From Gentiana macrophylla (lineage: Eukaryota; Streptophyta; Magnoliopsida; Gentianales; Gentianaceae), in assembly GCA_026214975.1 (NCBI GenBank), contig JAOBSW010000175.1, positions 1 through 64,000 of the forward strand: a stretch of DNA of 64,000 nucleotides. Reading direction: 5' to 3'. The notes under the pieces were generated by a model. That model saw nothing but the letters and a program-made list of their open reading frames with translations. It made no database searches and had not been told where the DNA came from. Position numbers and translations under genes: made by a program. The first letter of the stretch is position 1. Each line of letters begins with the position of its first letter. This document shows, piece after piece, positions 24,230 to 37,399 of this stretch.

Positions 24230-24910
24230 ATCTTTAAAAAGACCGAGCTCGGCTCGGCATCATATTCTATAAGACCGAGCTCGGTTCGACATCATATTTG
24301 GAGCTCTCTTGAGCGAATCTTCTATAAGACCGAACTCGGCTCGGCATCATATTTTATAAGACCGAGCTCGTCTCGGCATCATATTCTATTAGACTGAGCT
24401 CGGCTCGGCATCATATTATATAAGACCGAGCTCGGCTCGGCATCATATTTGGAGCTCGTTTGATCGAATCTTTTATAAGACCGAGCTAGGCTCGGCATCA
24501 TATTTGGAGCACTCTTGAGCGAATCTTTTAAAAGACCGAGCTCGGCTCGACATCATATTTGGAGCTATCTTGAGCGAATCTTTTATAAGACCGAGCTCGG
24601 CTCGGTATCATATTTGGAGCTCACCTCGAGCGAATCTTTTATATACGGGCTCATCAGCTCGGCATCATATTATATAAGGCCGAGCTCGGCTCGGCATCAT
24701 ATTTGGAGCTCTCTCGAGCAAATCTTTTATAAGACCGAGCTCGGCTCGGCATCATATTTGGAGCTCTCTCGAGCAAATCTTTTACAAGACCGAGCTCGGC
24801 TCGACATCATATTTGGAGCTCACCTTGAGCGACTCTTTTATAAGACCGAGCTCCGCTCGGAATCATATTTGGAGCTCCCCTCGAGCGAATCCTTCATATA
24901 GGAGCTCTTC
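24230..24910. repeat. 55/32-bp tandem repeats rich in GAGCTCGGCTCGG
   Basis: About 14 units contain GACCGAGCTCGGCTCGGCAT followed by CATATT. Long units add TTGGAGCTC, CTTGAGCGAATCTT and TTATAA, giving about 55 bp. Short units of about 32 bp lack this arm. GAGCTC is a SacI palindrome and CCGAGCTCGG is also self-complementary, so transcripts could fold strongly. The open frames through the array are a result of unit lengths and not evidence of a protein. Confidence 0.88.
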
Positions 24911-25140
24911 AGCTCTCTGGATACGAGCTTGCAAGCTCCCCAAGTACAATCTCTCCATAATGGCAGGATCATTCCACGAATTTGGCATGCCAACAACCTC
25001 TGCAAATTACGCATCTAGGACAGGTTCCAAACCTTTTTAAATTGCTTTGTTTTTTTAGTTTCAATTTTGCTACTCGGTGTTATCACACTCATGTTATTTC
25101 AATAGCAAATCTCTTTTCCATTATATGTGATGGCTTTGAT

Positions 25141-25870
25141 CAAGTTTGCAAAGGACAAACTTCCCAACTCTGCAGGTCAGGCTAAATTTTTAACTGAGTA
25201 CTGCAGGTCAGACTCGGAAAGTTTGCATACCACAAACTTCCCGAGTCTGTAGGTCAGGCCAAATTTTTAACTGAGTACTGCAGGTCAAACTCAGAAAGTT
25301 TGCAGACCACAAACTTCCCGAGTCTGCAGGTCAGGCCAAATTTTTAACTAAGTACTGCAGGTCAGACTCAGAAAGTTTGCATACCACAAACCTCCCGAGT
25401 TTGCAGGTCAGGCCAAAATTTTAACTGAGTACTGCAGGTTAGTCTCAGAAAGGTTGAATACCACAAATTTCCCGAGTCTGCAGGTCAGGCCAAATTTTTA
25501 ACTGAGTACTGCAGGTCAGACTCAGAAAGTTTGCATACCACAAACTTCCAGAGTCTGCAGGTCGGGCCAAATTTTTAACTGAGTACTACGGGTCAGACTC
25601 AGAAAGTTTGCAAAGGACAAACTTCCCAAGTCTGCAGGACAGGCTAAATTTCGAACTGAGTGCTGCAGGCCAGACTCAGAAAGTTTGCCATTGACAAAGT
25701 TTTCAAGTCTGCAGGATAGGCTAAATTTTGAACTGAGTGCTGCAGGTCAGACTCAGAAAGTTGGCCAAGGACAAATTTCCTAAGTCTGCAGGTCAGGCTA
25801 AATTGCGAACTGAGTACTGCAGGTCAGACTCAGAAAATTTGGAAAGGACAAACTTCCCAAGTCTGTAGAT
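25141..25870. repeat. 78-bp tandem repeat, about nine copies
   Basis: Each unit runs through AAGTTTGC, CAAACTTCCCGAGTCTGCAG, GTCAGGCCAAATTTTTAACT and GAGTACTGCAGGTCAGACTC. Each unit has two GCAGGTC words, so the unit itself looks like a doubled shorter repeat. Copies diverge more toward the right end. Confidence 0.9.
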
Positions 25871-26129
25871 TAGGCTATCATCAAACTACAAAAGTTAAAC
25901 AAATCTTGCAATCAAAAACCAAGTATGTCATCCAATACAGTGAGTAATGCATGGCATACTGGAGGGCTGGAAGAGCAAATCAAATGAAGAGACAGCCAAA
26001 CAATTTGCAAGGAAAATAACCGGAAAAAGCAAGCCAAAAAATTTGCAAGGAAAATAACCGGAAAGGGCAAGGTAAGTTGCAAAAAATTCATATACTATAA
26101 TTTTTGTACTTATACAATTTTTGATATGA

Positions 26130-26980
26130 CCAAAAAACTAAGTCTGTAGGTCAGACTTCAAAAAATAAAGTATGCCTGAGCAAACTCTAAATAATAAAGT
26201 CTGCAGCCGGACTAAAGAAAGCAGAGTCCGCTCTGATGGACTCAAAAAAATTAAGTCACTGAAAGCGGACCTAAAAATAAAGTCCGCCTGAGCGGACTCC
26301 AAAAAATTAAGTCCGCTGGCGGACTCGAGTAAAATTAAGTCGCAAGAAGAGACAAGCCGAGCTCCGAAGAATGGACTCGCTCAAATCATTAAAACTTACA
26401 TATGAGCTCCACCGGTCGGACTCAGCAAATATATGTCAGCAAATTTTATTAAGTCTGCATGACGGACTAACTGAGATCTGCAGGTCAGACTCAGCACATA
26501 AGCTCCGCAGGTCGGACTTAAAAGTTGGTAAAAGACCAACTCATTAAGTCCGCAGGACGGACCGAAACTTGAGATCTGCAGGTCCGACTCAGTCAAAATT
26601 ATTAGGTCCGCATGACTGACCAACTGAGCTCCACGGATCGGACTCGGTTAGATTTATTAAGTCTGCAAGTCAGACTCAAAAATTAAGTCTACCTGAAAAT
26701 TTTCTCCAAAGTCTGCAGGACATATTGAAAATAAAAAACAAAGTTTGCTTAAGTCTGCTGGACAAACATCAACTTTCAGAACTTCTCAGGTCGGACTCAA
26801 CAAAGTTTGCAGGACAAACTTGCCCAGTCAGCAGGACGGAGCAAAGTGTGAGCTCTCTAGCTCAGTCTCCGTAAAGTTTCTAGACCAAACTTCCTTAGTT
26901 CGTAGACGAACTCAAACCGAGCTCCGCGGGTCAGACTCGTCGGAAAACCAATCCGTAGGACGAACTCGAGTAATAATCCA
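26130..26980. repeat. Degenerate short repeats built on GTCTGCAGGTCGGACTC
   Basis: Words like AAGTCCGCAGGACGGAC, GAGATCTGCAGGTCAGACTC and GAGCTCCGCAGGTCGGACT recur every 25-45 bp with much divergence. They share GCAGGTC and GACTC with the 78-bp array next door and the GAGCTC word with the 55-bp array. They look like an older or looser relative of both. The region between the arrays (25,870-26,130) is not clearly repetitive. Confidence 0.7.
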
Positions 26981-28150
26981 TATGTTATAAAACCCCAAAC
27001 ATGTTCTCAAAAACCGTTCCACCTCAGAAGACGTGTGCACGAGTGATAGTGTAATAACAATAACTCTGCCACCTGGCAGAGTAGGTCATTGTAAAAATTC
27101 TACAAGTCTAGATGACAGTGGCCGAACAACACCTCTAACAGATCCGACCTCAAAACAAGTAATTCAGTCAGATTTGGAGGGCTTATGACGAGGGTCGGAC
27201 TAGCCCTCACCACGTGTCATCTTTATATTGGCTAACTATTAAATGAAGAAATAAAAACTGTAACATTATGGGCCAGGTGCCCCGTTTCACGCCTAAGGGC
27301 AGATCCGAACCTCAGGTGGGAGATCGGTCCCGCTCCCCCGACCACCGCAGGTCGGCTAGGTCGCAACAGAGCTGGGCCAGTGCAGTTCGGGCAAAGACGT
27401 CCTAGGGGGCTTGACGCTGGTCGGCCAGAGTCTCCTTTATATGATAATTAGCCCACAAGCTTATAAGATAATTATGGGAAGATCCTAAGGATCCTTTACC
27501 CATTCAGACTCTGATTTTGATATTTAAACTATACATAATTATCCCTAAATTATAGGGATATACACGCAATAATCCTTAGGGGTTAAGAATTAGAATCCTT
27601 GCAGGACAAGGCTTTGGACGAGACGTCCTCTACATAAACAACCCCTAAGGAACTACGGAGACTTGATTCCTGAAACATAACATGATACGTATGCAACTTG
27701 GGAAGATACCCAAGCTCAGTCTAAAAATCACCCAAAAATCATTCCTCGTTCATATTACCATAGATTAAACGGCCCGGATTTATTCATAGACGAGATCCAG
27801 CATCGTCACTGTTCTAACATGTCTGTATGCAAGCAAGCTTGCCGTTGGTAAAGCTTCCCGGCGAAATAGACATAAAATCATATTTCCCCTCCGTGGCCCT
27901 TTAATGATCAGATAGTTAGCCATTTCTTCTCTCCTTCTCTCGTACAAACGTTATCTAATCGAACGTGATATGCACTTGCCACATCAAATTTTCTCGTGAT
28001 ATTATATAATTTTTTAAGTTTTAAATATTTTAGCATTTTTTTTACTCCAAAATATTTTAGCATTTTGATCAAGGGAAATCTTACTTTTAATTATTAATTA
28101 AATTAAACTAAAGCATAAAACGCTGATTCTTATGCTGCTATGCAAAGTGC
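26981..28150. other. Probable tail of the repeat-carrying retroelement, then unique DNA
   Basis: 27,270-27,430 is GC-rich (CCCGCTCCCCCGACCACCGC). 27,480-27,819 reads like the R-U5 end of an LTR, with CTAAGGAACTACGG, ACATAATT-type AT-rich text and a final GTTCTAACA at 27,819. No target duplication was found. After 27,820 the DNA is AT-rich with no repeats until the CT-rich leader of the next gene. No gene is supported in this stretch. Confidence 0.4.
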
Positions 28151-28159
28151 AAATTTGGC

Positions 28160-28281
28160 GGAGGCCACTTTCTAGTTTCTACACTCTTCTCTTCCTCTTC
28201 CTCTTCCTCTTCAACAACAGTGTGGTGTATTTTGCTTCGTGCCTCCTCTTCATCGCTTTCTGGCTTCTGCACTCATCTTAG
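28160..28281 (+). other. Probable non-coding first exon (5' leader) of the DCD-Kelch gene
   Basis: A CT-rich leader (CTTCTCTTCCTCTTCCTCTT) resembles the pyrimidine patch of plant core promoters and 5' leaders. It ends ATCTTAG before GTAATC, a good splice donor at 28,282-28,283 (one base either way). The matching acceptor TTTGCAG lies at 29,501, one base before the start codon exon, giving a 5'-leader intron of about 1.2 kb. The transcription start itself is not defined. Confidence 0.55.
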
Positions 28282-29502
28282 GTAATCTTTTATACATTCC
28301 TCACGATAATGTATTACGCAGGTTCCTTTTTCGCACTCCTTCCATACTTTAACCGATTTTTTTTTTTTTTTTTTTTTATAATATTGAACTGATTTTTTTT
28401 TTTCGTTTATTTTTCTTATCGGGGTTTCGGAATTGGCTTCTTCTGTCTTCTTCTTTTCTTTTTTATTTTATTTATTTTTATTTCCCGAGCCAAGAGAAGG
28501 TTGATTTTGGGGAGAACAGAGATTTTCAGTTTGTATGCCATTTTTGGGTACGGTTGATGCCCTGTAGCTGTAAATTAGCCTCACCTTCTTTCTTTTTTCA
28601 TCTGTGTCTACCAAATGCTTTTCTGAATCATTTTGCAGACACACATTCATTGCCTGAACTATACAGATAAGAATTAGGTTTTCAGCTGATGAAAACGAGT
28701 TAAAACTTTATTTCTTCTTGATGTTTTTCTTTGCGAGTTTATGGGCTTGATTCTTTCGGCAAAACATATTTCACTGGATAGCAATATCGTTAGCCTGTCA
28801 ACATGGGCATCGGTGAGAAAGTGACTAAAATGTTTTTGTCACAGAAATCCAGTTCCATACTCGATTTTAGGTGCCTTTTTGTTATGGGAAGATTGTCATA
28901 TTATGCCCAAATTTCTTGTTCCTGGTTGTATATTTTTTGTGTGTTTGTATTTTGACGGGCAGCGGAGTGGGGAGCTACTGGACGTTTTAATGAACATGGC
29001 TTTGCCGTTGTCTTATATTAACGGGAGAAGATAATATAATGTGAATTGATGGCTTTCAAATGAACATCCTCTCCTCTTTCCCTTTTTTTGATTGTTTGCT
29101 TAAATAATTTGTCCAAGACCTTGGACGTAGTGTTCAGTATTAGGTAACTGAGACGTGGAAAGATTTTGTGGTTGTTGAGATGATTATATTCTTGAGTGTG
29201 GCACTCCTAAATATTTTCCCATCCACAAAATTTATTTTTTTTGGTTCATAAAAAATTATTTTGTGGTTCAATGTGCATTTCTTCAATTAAGTTTGTATTC
29301 ATCTTGCTTCCTCTCTTCTTATGTTGTCAGGCGCGTGTTCTTATCGACTGTTTGTGCTTAATATTTTTCACAGTTAGGTCATTTTGGCTGTGTATGTGTT
29401 ATAGAACCTATAGCATGTTATTATTTTCATTTTTATGAGACTGCATATTTGATCCTTTGAAGAATGCTGGATACTGGTAACTTATGTAGTCAACTTTGCA
29501 GG

Positions 29503-32500
29503 ATGGGAGCTGGTAGGAAAACTCAAACATTCCCATTCAATGATACTGTGCCTTCATCTCCAGAATGGGCATCCAAGTTTGGGATGTCTAGGAACCTGGG
29601 AAAAAGTAACCTCGGCGGTGTTATATTCGGTTGTAAGCATAGTACAATTAAGGAATGTCTTTCCAAACAGCTTTTCGGTCAGTTTATTCAAGAAATTAGA
29701 TTTGTGATCTTTTCCATCTATAAGTTATCGTTTTAGTAGTTCTGGGTACATAATCCCTGTAGTTTTAGTTGTTACGGATGGTTACTGTATGTTAATAAAT
29801 GTAATTTTTGGTTTGCTTGTTTGTCTTCCCCAATTGTCAACTGAACTCATCTTTGGCTTGAACGTGATAGGTTTGCCTGCACACCACTTTCTGTATGTAA
29901 AGAATATCAGTCCAGGCTTGCCTTTATTTCTGTTCAATTACAGCGATAGGAAGCTTCATGGCATTTTTGATGCTGCTAGCCCTGGTCAGATGAATATTAA
30001 TCCTTATGCATGGACATCAGATGGATCTGAGAGATCTGGATATCCAGCACAGGTATTTGATTTGATTTGATTTGATTTTCGAGTGCTTCTCAGGCTATGG
30101 AATTAAGTTCGTTAATGATGCACTTTTCAATTTGGTTGAAGGTCCAAGTACATATAAAGCTACAATGTCAACCTTTGTCAGAAGAACAGTTTAAGCCTTT
30201 AATTTTGGACAATTATTATGGCCCCAACCATTTCTATTTTGAGCTTGATCATGCCCAAGCTAGCAGATTGATATCCAAGCTACGTCGTCTGCTGCTGCTC
30301 CAAGTGCAGTTTCACCTCAGAATTCAGCATTGTGGGAAGTGGCATATCGCCTTCAACCTTCAAGGATAGAAAAGATGAAGCTGTTGGTACTCTTGTACTA
30401 CCTCGTAATTTACAAAGCAATAGTAACCATTTCGCCAATCCAATTGAAAGATCGGGTACTTCAGATTCTTCTTTATCTTCGGATGACCAGCATAGTCCTC
30501 TGGATCCATTCTCAGACAATGATGTGGTGTATAAGGATGCAAAGGACCTTATGTACAAGCAACTGAAAGAATTGGCTCTGAATCGTGACAGCTTAGATGC
30601 ATCTATGACCAGACATCATGATGAAATTCCCACGATTAGGGATCATAGCTTGATGCTACAGTCTTCACAGGCAGGAGAAGCACTTTCAGAAGAAAAGAAA
30701 GGGAATACTGGTGGAATTGATTTTGAATCATCTGATCATTCTACAATCATAGCTCAGGTTGCTTTTGATGTTTATTGTTTTGACTTTTCATATGTACTCT
30801 CTTTGCTAGAACTTGTTGTCTTCATTGCAGTTGCTTCAAGATATAGAAGAGCTGAAGGCTTTCAAAGAAGAACAAACCCAAAAGGCTGACCGTATGGAAC
30901 GAAAGTTGGTGTGTTTGAAATTATGATTTCTGGTGTTTAACTGTTTATGTAATGGAATGTTACGCCAAGCACACATGTTTACTTGTCATAACTTGTGCTT
31001 TCACCGAACAGTGAATGATTTGTGTGTCATGGTGATTAAATAAAATTAGATAATCCTGAATCCACTTTTGGACAAATTTCTAGGATGTCATCACGAACAT
31101 TCATATTTCTTTTACCGTTTATGTGCACCCAAAAAGTGTGCAAATTTGACATCCTGGTTTTAATATGTGCTTGTGTGCATGACTCTCATTGTGTGAACCT
31201 GACTGCCTCTTGTGTTTTTTTAATTTTCCTTAACGGTCGTTCTCTTTTCATGCCTGTGGATTTTAGCTGGAAGCTGAAGAAGAAATCCGCCGACTAAATA
31301 GTAGATACTTGCTGTTGGATTCATTTCCAGCTCCTGCTGAGGATGTTGATGCAACAAGAGAATCACCTCTTGATTTTCATCTTGATCTAGATGAATCTAT
31401 ATTTCTGGTGGGTGGTTATGATGGTTTCTCGTTCTTAGCGTCATTGGATTTGTACTCACCTTCACAGGACGTTTTAAAATCCCTAAAGCCAATGAATTCA
31501 GCTCGATCATATTCTTCAGTAGTAAAGTTGCATAGAGAACTTTATGTGTTTGGTGGTGGAGATGGTCATTCTTGGTATAACACAGGTATTATTGGGAAGC
31601 CTCTACCTCCACCCCCACCTTCTCCCGCTGTGTGTGTACTAATTAATTATTGTTTTTTTCTTGTGAAGTTGAATCATATAACGCAGCATCAAATGAGTGG
31701 AGCTCACACCCATCTTTGAAAGAGGAGAAGGGGAGCTTAGCTGGCGTTTCCTTAAACAACAAGATTTTTGCGATTGGTGGTGGAAACGGGCGCGAGTGCT
31801 TCTCAAGCGTTGAGATGTATGATCTTTATGTTGGAAAGTGGATCCCTACGCAGTCAATGCTCCAGAAGGTAATCTCTACATTTTCATCAAAGACATAGGC
31901 CTCCATGGTTTAGTTTACCAACCTCTCTAGTGTTCCGGTATGGATTATGAAATGCCAGAATCCGTCATTGTTCATTAGCTGATCATGGTTTAGTGTTCTA
32001 GCTTTTCCGTTTGACTAGGATGATCACGTCCTTAAATGAACCTAGAGTAGGAAGCATTATTTTGGTTTTAGTGATTAGGGCGGTTATTTCTTGATCCTAG
32101 TTGCATGGATCTATCCTGATTGGATTCAGTGCTCGTCCTCTAAGTAGACTGACTTATAACGATGCTTCTCAATCGCTATTCAAAACTTTCTCTATTAAAA
32201 ATGTGAAAATATATTTACCAAAAAGAATAAAAAAAAAAAGAAAAAGAAAATCTACAAATACAACGGTCTCCTTTCATGGTTGGTCGTTACTCCATGGTCT
32301 CTTGTAGCGTCAGTGTTCAGATATTGTGCTATCCTAAGTTGATGTGGTACTGCACCTTTCTTCTAGAGATTTGCTCTTGCTGCAGCAGAGCTCAATGGCG
32401 CACTCTATGCTTGTGGTGGATATGATGGTGAAAGTTATTTGAAGTAAGCATTTTACTTTGACTTCATTTTTTTTTTTTTTTTTCGTAATTGTCCGAGAGC

Positions 32501-33281
32501 AATGGCAATTATAGTCTTCTTTGGACTGGTCTAAGTTTTGATGAAGTGGATTTGTCTTTTAAGGTCTGCAGAACGGTTTGATCCAAGAGAGCATTCTTGG
32601 AGCAAAATTGATAGCATGAACATGCAGAGGGGCTGTCACTCGATGGTAGTTATGAATGAGAAGTTGTAAGTTTTTTGTCATCCGTGTTTACTGCTGCAAT
32701 TTTTTTGTTTATATTATGTAAATTATATGGAGTTTAAAAATAAAAAAATAAAAAATGAATGAAATTTTTTTTTTCTTCTTTTGGCAGATATGTATTAGGT
32801 GGATATGACGGTAGTGAAATGTCGGCAAGCATTGAAATATATGATCCTAGAGTGGGGAAATGGATGGGTGGAGAGCCAATGAATGAGTCCAGGGGATATA
32901 TATCCGCTGCATTACTTAATGATTCTATCTACGTTATGGGAGGCCTCAGGTCTGATGAAGATGTTGTAGACACGGTACGTGGAAGAGATTATTGATAGAT
33001 AACATTTATTTTATTAATTCTTGCATTTAAACATACGCATTTGTTTTGCTTTCCATTCCATGCATATATTTGCATTATTAGTAGAGAGTGTCAGACTCTA
33101 GTTGTTTGGTCCTCTAACTTTAATGAATAAATAAATAATATAGTTATATGGTGTTACACAGATAGAATGGTACAAGGAGGGAGAGGGATGGAAAATAAGC
33201 AACAAGAGGGGACCGGGAAGAAGGTGCTTTTGCCCAGCTATTGTTTTAGGTGCTGCCGGTGCCGGGATCGGATCTGACTGA
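29503..33281 (+). CDS. DCD domain-Kelch repeat protein (10 coding exons)
   Basis: The start MGAGRKTQTFPFND follows an acceptor at 29,501. Exons: 29,502-29,677, 29,870-30,052, 30,142-30,757, 30,831-30,908, 31,267-31,585, 31,669-31,868, 32,367-32,443, 32,564-32,665, 32,788-32,974 and 33,162-33,281. All have GT-AG borders. Residues ~35-165 are a DCD domain (GGVIFGCKHSTIKECL, FLYVKNISPGLPLFLFNY, FELDHAQASRLISKL). A linker with a short coiled coil (LLQDIEELKAFKEEQTQKAD) follows, then six Kelch motifs: VGGYDG, FGGGDG, IGGGNG, CGGYDG, LGGYDG and MGGLRS, enough for a six-bladed propeller. The protein is about 685 residues, like Arabidopsis At5g01660. DCD proteins respond to stress and cell-death cues; Kelch propellers bind protein partners. 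The third coding exon needs a one-base frame change, or an unrecognised 91-bp intron at 30,284-30,374, so integrity is not certain. Confidence 0.9.
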
Positions 33282-34800
33282 CTGACTGACTGACTGACTG
33301 TCTAGCAAATAGAGATCACGGCCAGCCAGCCAGCAGGGGGGGACTGTGGAAAGGAAATTAATATAGAAAGAAAGCTCTATCTGTCTTTTGGGTCAGCACT
33401 TATTATCAGTAAATAATTATAATATAATATATATTAGTGTGTTTTGTTTTGGTTTCTCCTCTGATGAATACGCTCATGCTCATCAGAGCAAATATAGTAA
33501 ATTAGTAATAGCAGCTCTTTTTCTTAAAGAATATTCCTGGGTAATGGCTTTATTTTCAGATTCTCTTTTCCTGGGTTGGACACCGATCAACTTGAATCAT
33601 TTCGGCTGATGGATGGGGGGGTATTGACAGGGGCGCGCATATATTAATGCCAATGACAAATCTATCCCTACCTTCATCTTCCTCAATATCCCTCCTTTCC
33701 TTTCCTGATGCCAACCGATCTACTCTCCCTTAATCCCTCCCATCTACCACAAATCCACACTATGCTCCTCCGCTATTTCCTAAGAAAATACTCAAACCAC
33801 TCCCCATTATTATTTTATATATAAGAAAACAAAATAAGCAACAACAAAAAAAATTAAAAAAAAGACATTGCCAAAGTAACGAACGATTGATGATTCCTAT
33901 CAAAGAAAAAGGCATTTGATTATTAGTGGTGGCCGTAGATACACATAATTATTGGCCAGAGTAGTGTAGGAAGTTTTTCTTCTTACAAAAAATAATAGAT
34001 TCTCTTTTAGGGATTTATTTTCAAGTTCATTTGGAACGTGGATGTTAGATTGTGTTAGGTGATATTATTGGGATGGTGGGTATCCAAGGAAGAACTTGCA
34101 GAAAGAAAGCGGAAATGGACTAGGAGGATAGGGGACTTTTGAAGAGATTAATGTAAGGATATATTTGTCATTTATTGTTTTAAAATATCTGCTTCTTCAA
34201 GTATTATATTCCTCCATTAATGACCCTATCATTTCAAGAATTCTAAAGAACGAGTTTGTTCTTTTCCTTGGCACTATGAATCTAGATTTAGGTATGATTC
34301 CTTTGAACATCTCAATTAGGATACTACAAGCAAATAAATTTGTAATTTGAGAAGTTGGAGTATCAAACAGATTGAGGTTTGTGATCATTAGTGAAGCCAA
34401 TTCAAATACTCTTTGAAGTGACATAAATTTTATGGTGACCATTAAAGAAAATTTGTAGCTAATAAAGTTGCACAATGCCTATGAAGAGAAATATGAGGCA
34501 TACCTTGTCATGTCTAAGCTAGTCTCAATAAAGTACTAGGGCTAATGCAACATAAGGGGCACACTCTGTAAATAGCTCATCTGATTTCCAAAATTCTGTT
34601 TTTTTTTTTTTGATATCTGTGATGACCTTCTTGTGCAATTTATCATTCTTTCTCTTCATGCACAATATGGTAAATTAAATATCAGTTATAACCGACATAA
34701 AGATTAGTGGGAGTTGAATAAATTGATTTTCCACTGAGTTCAAGAAGTCGAATGATTGAAATTGGGCAACCAAAAAATGCTAAATATGGTCACCATTAAA
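33282..34800. other. 3' flank of the DCD-Kelch gene and unassigned DNA
   Basis: A GACT microsatellite (five to six units) spans the stop codon and continues to about 33,300. The rest is AT-rich with no domain I recognise. The right part may already be decayed ORF1 of the LINE that follows, but only the zinc-knuckle region at about 34,870 is convincing. Confidence 0.45.
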
Positions 34801-35617
34801 GGTAAGGGCACAAAATATTTAAGTTTAAGGAAGCTGCTGGCATCCAATACGAGGGGCAAAAGTTACAACATAAGGATACTGGTTGTTTCGTATGCCAATA
34901 GGTAGGTACACATTGAAAGAATGCTTGCAATATCATGCTTGCTGAGCAAATACAGTTAAGTTTTTCCCTTTATTGGTTTGTATAGGAGTTTATTTGATTT
35001 TGTGCCTCAACACACTTGGTCGGTAGATTACGGTGTTGTTAGTTACTTAAGTGTGTTTATGTGGAGTTGTTAGCATTACAGGTCACCAGTTGATGTTAAA
35101 AGATACATCTTTGTGGGTGATGATGATGCCTTAAAGTTTAAAGCTAATTGTTACTGAAGATTGAACATCTTCTGGATTTGGAAGAGACTATCAAGCCGTC
35201 TTTATGGAGGAATTCAGTTTGTTCGATTCTTTATTGGATAATCATGATATTCTTGTTCAATTAAGAATGATACCTTTAGTCTTTTACAGTATTCAGATCA
35301 AATATATTCTAACATTTGGCCTTCAATGATAATCTATATTTGGTGGATACCATTGTATCTTTATTAACACTCTGCATTTTGTTTCATGGCACAGATCAAA
35401 GTTAACTAATGATGGTTCCTGTACGGTTTGGCATTAGCATTTAAGAAAAATTTCTCGAAAGAAAATAAATGCTTGTGTTAGATAGAACATTTAGTCCCCT
35501 TGATATGTCAGATGCTTTTGTCTCTATAGGTTGTATTGGGGTAACAAATTAACATAAGGAGATTAGGTATTTGAATGCTCAAAGTATGTCTTAGAATTGA
35601 TGCATATGGTCACTTGT

Positions 35618-37325
35618 TGTAGGAAATCAAACGAGTAGCACAGCGGAAAATAAAATTTTGAATTCTGATCCAGGGTTCGACTTCTTTTAAGCGATAAACA
35701 TGTAATGAGGAGGACAAAGATTATACCTTTCTTGATATTAAAAATCGAAGCTTTGACCGTCCGGTAAAAGTAGATGTGCGCAAGCTGTCTAAGCGTCCGG
35801 CCTCTATCAGTTATCCACACGAACACCTCGCCGGAATCCTTCCGGATTGCTATTAGAAAAATTCGGCTGCTAGGTCGACATTTTTCTCCCTCACAATACT
35901 CTCTCTAAGAAACTCTCTATTTTTCTCAAGAACTAATAGCTCTTGGAATGTACAAAAGAGCTAGCCAACCTCCTCTTAAATAGAGGTGTGGTGCGCCCCT
36001 CTCTTCTCCCCAACTGATTGGGATTAGCTTCTAGTAGATTGATAAGAGAAAAAAAAACTTTTTCCTAATAAAATAAGGAAAATATCTATAACTAATTTTT
36101 TCTCTTATTTTTATATCTAATATTAAATAAATCTAGATATTGCCAATATCCTATATTGAATATCTTTATCTTATTACCATAATTCTATTTTCCAAAAATC
36201 AATTGATATCCACTATTAATATTATGGTAATCTTATTAATTAAATTACATAATCCAAGTGTATCATAATACACAATGACATGCGCCCCATATGCCCATTA
36301 ATTGGCTTCCGGAATATTCTTTAATTAATTTAATATCTTGTATTTAATTTATTCATAATAAATAAATACCACCATATTAATTTACCACTATAACCTTTAT
36401 AGTCTTGAGATAAAACTTTCCTTATTTGGTCATCAACTATAACCGCATTTTAATCCGACTCGACATTCATATGTGTGTGACCCGATAGGCTTCCGAATAT
36501 GTTGGCCGTAGATATAAGGTGAAATTACAAAAATGCCCTTCACCTCGAACGATCATGGATAGCGTCTAGCAACATGTCCATAACCCCCAATCATCGGAGG
36601 AGTCCATACGCAATGACTACTGCCTTTCATGTGCTCGGTTAGCGTGTAAATAGAATCATATCGCTGTAGTAATATCCATACGATCGTATCTTGATCGTAT
36701 CCTATAATCTGGATATCAAGCTCTCTTGGAATAACTCATTTACTCCCACTTTGCAAAGATTCACGAGAAGTAGACATTCCTTATGGGAAGGCCCTTTCGG
36801 ATATTCACTCCTACTCATGGTACGCGATTCTCAGACGACCTAACATGTATACTCCGCATGCTTCAGTATCACACCCGATCACTATCGCATGATCGTCCCA
36901 TGGTTAAGAGAAACCTCAATAGTGTCAAAGCATGACAATCCACACCGTGATGCCATGCAGACTCCGGTCCTAAGGATAATTATACAACCGTCACATAGTG
37001 TGACACTTAACGATGTAAGTGGGTCGATCCTAACGTCGCATTCTCTACAATACACGTCCACGCATACGGTCCAAGTGTCACTACACTTTGATAGGCGAGA
37101 TCTATCCACGCCTTAAAGGCATGAAGGCGTCTAATATGTGCTAGTCTGTTCGTACTATTAATGCCCTATTCACATAATTGAATACACTTACTCTACTGAC
37201 CATCATTCTCAGCTGACTTTTCCAGATCTGTTCTATCAGTTTATTTATCAGGTTAGATATCAAGTCACTTAACTGACATTTTAAAAGATAACCCTTCGGA
37301 TAAATGTGACCCGGGAGGACATTCA
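35618..37325 (-). repeat. LTR-like block in reverse orientation (possible solo LTR)
   Basis: Read on the minus strand it has a TATA-like CTCTATTTAAGAGG near 35,980 and then a leader with GAGAAAAATAGAGAG. It ends ATTTTATTTTCCGCTGTGC, then GTTTGATTTCCTACAACA near 35,618, which is typical of plant LTR 3' ends. The left part (36,400-37,320) resembles the U3 of large plant LTRs. It interrupts LINE text on both sides. I did not find a clear target duplication; ATGGT occurs near both ends but does not leave TG and CA termini. Minus-strand orientation is the better fit. Confidence 0.55.
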
Positions 37326-37399
37326 ATGGTTGTGGATAATGATAGAGTCAATCATTTATTTGATGAAGCAATGGAGAATATCTCTACAGAATCCTAAAC

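Noticed and set aside
24143..24901. Repeat protein encoded by the GAGCTCGGCTCGG array (YKTELGSASYLEL-like peptides)
   Set aside because: The frame is open only by chance, switches with the 55/32-bp unit mix, and lies in retroelement-derived DNA.
33271..33300. GACT microsatellite at the DCD-Kelch stop codon as a programmed read-through signal
   Set aside because: A simple repeat at the gene end explains it; the next in-frame codons add no domain.
36882..37116. 75-codon ORFs on both strands in the LTR-like block
   Set aside because: Mirror ORFs in a GC-moderate LTR region, without any domain.
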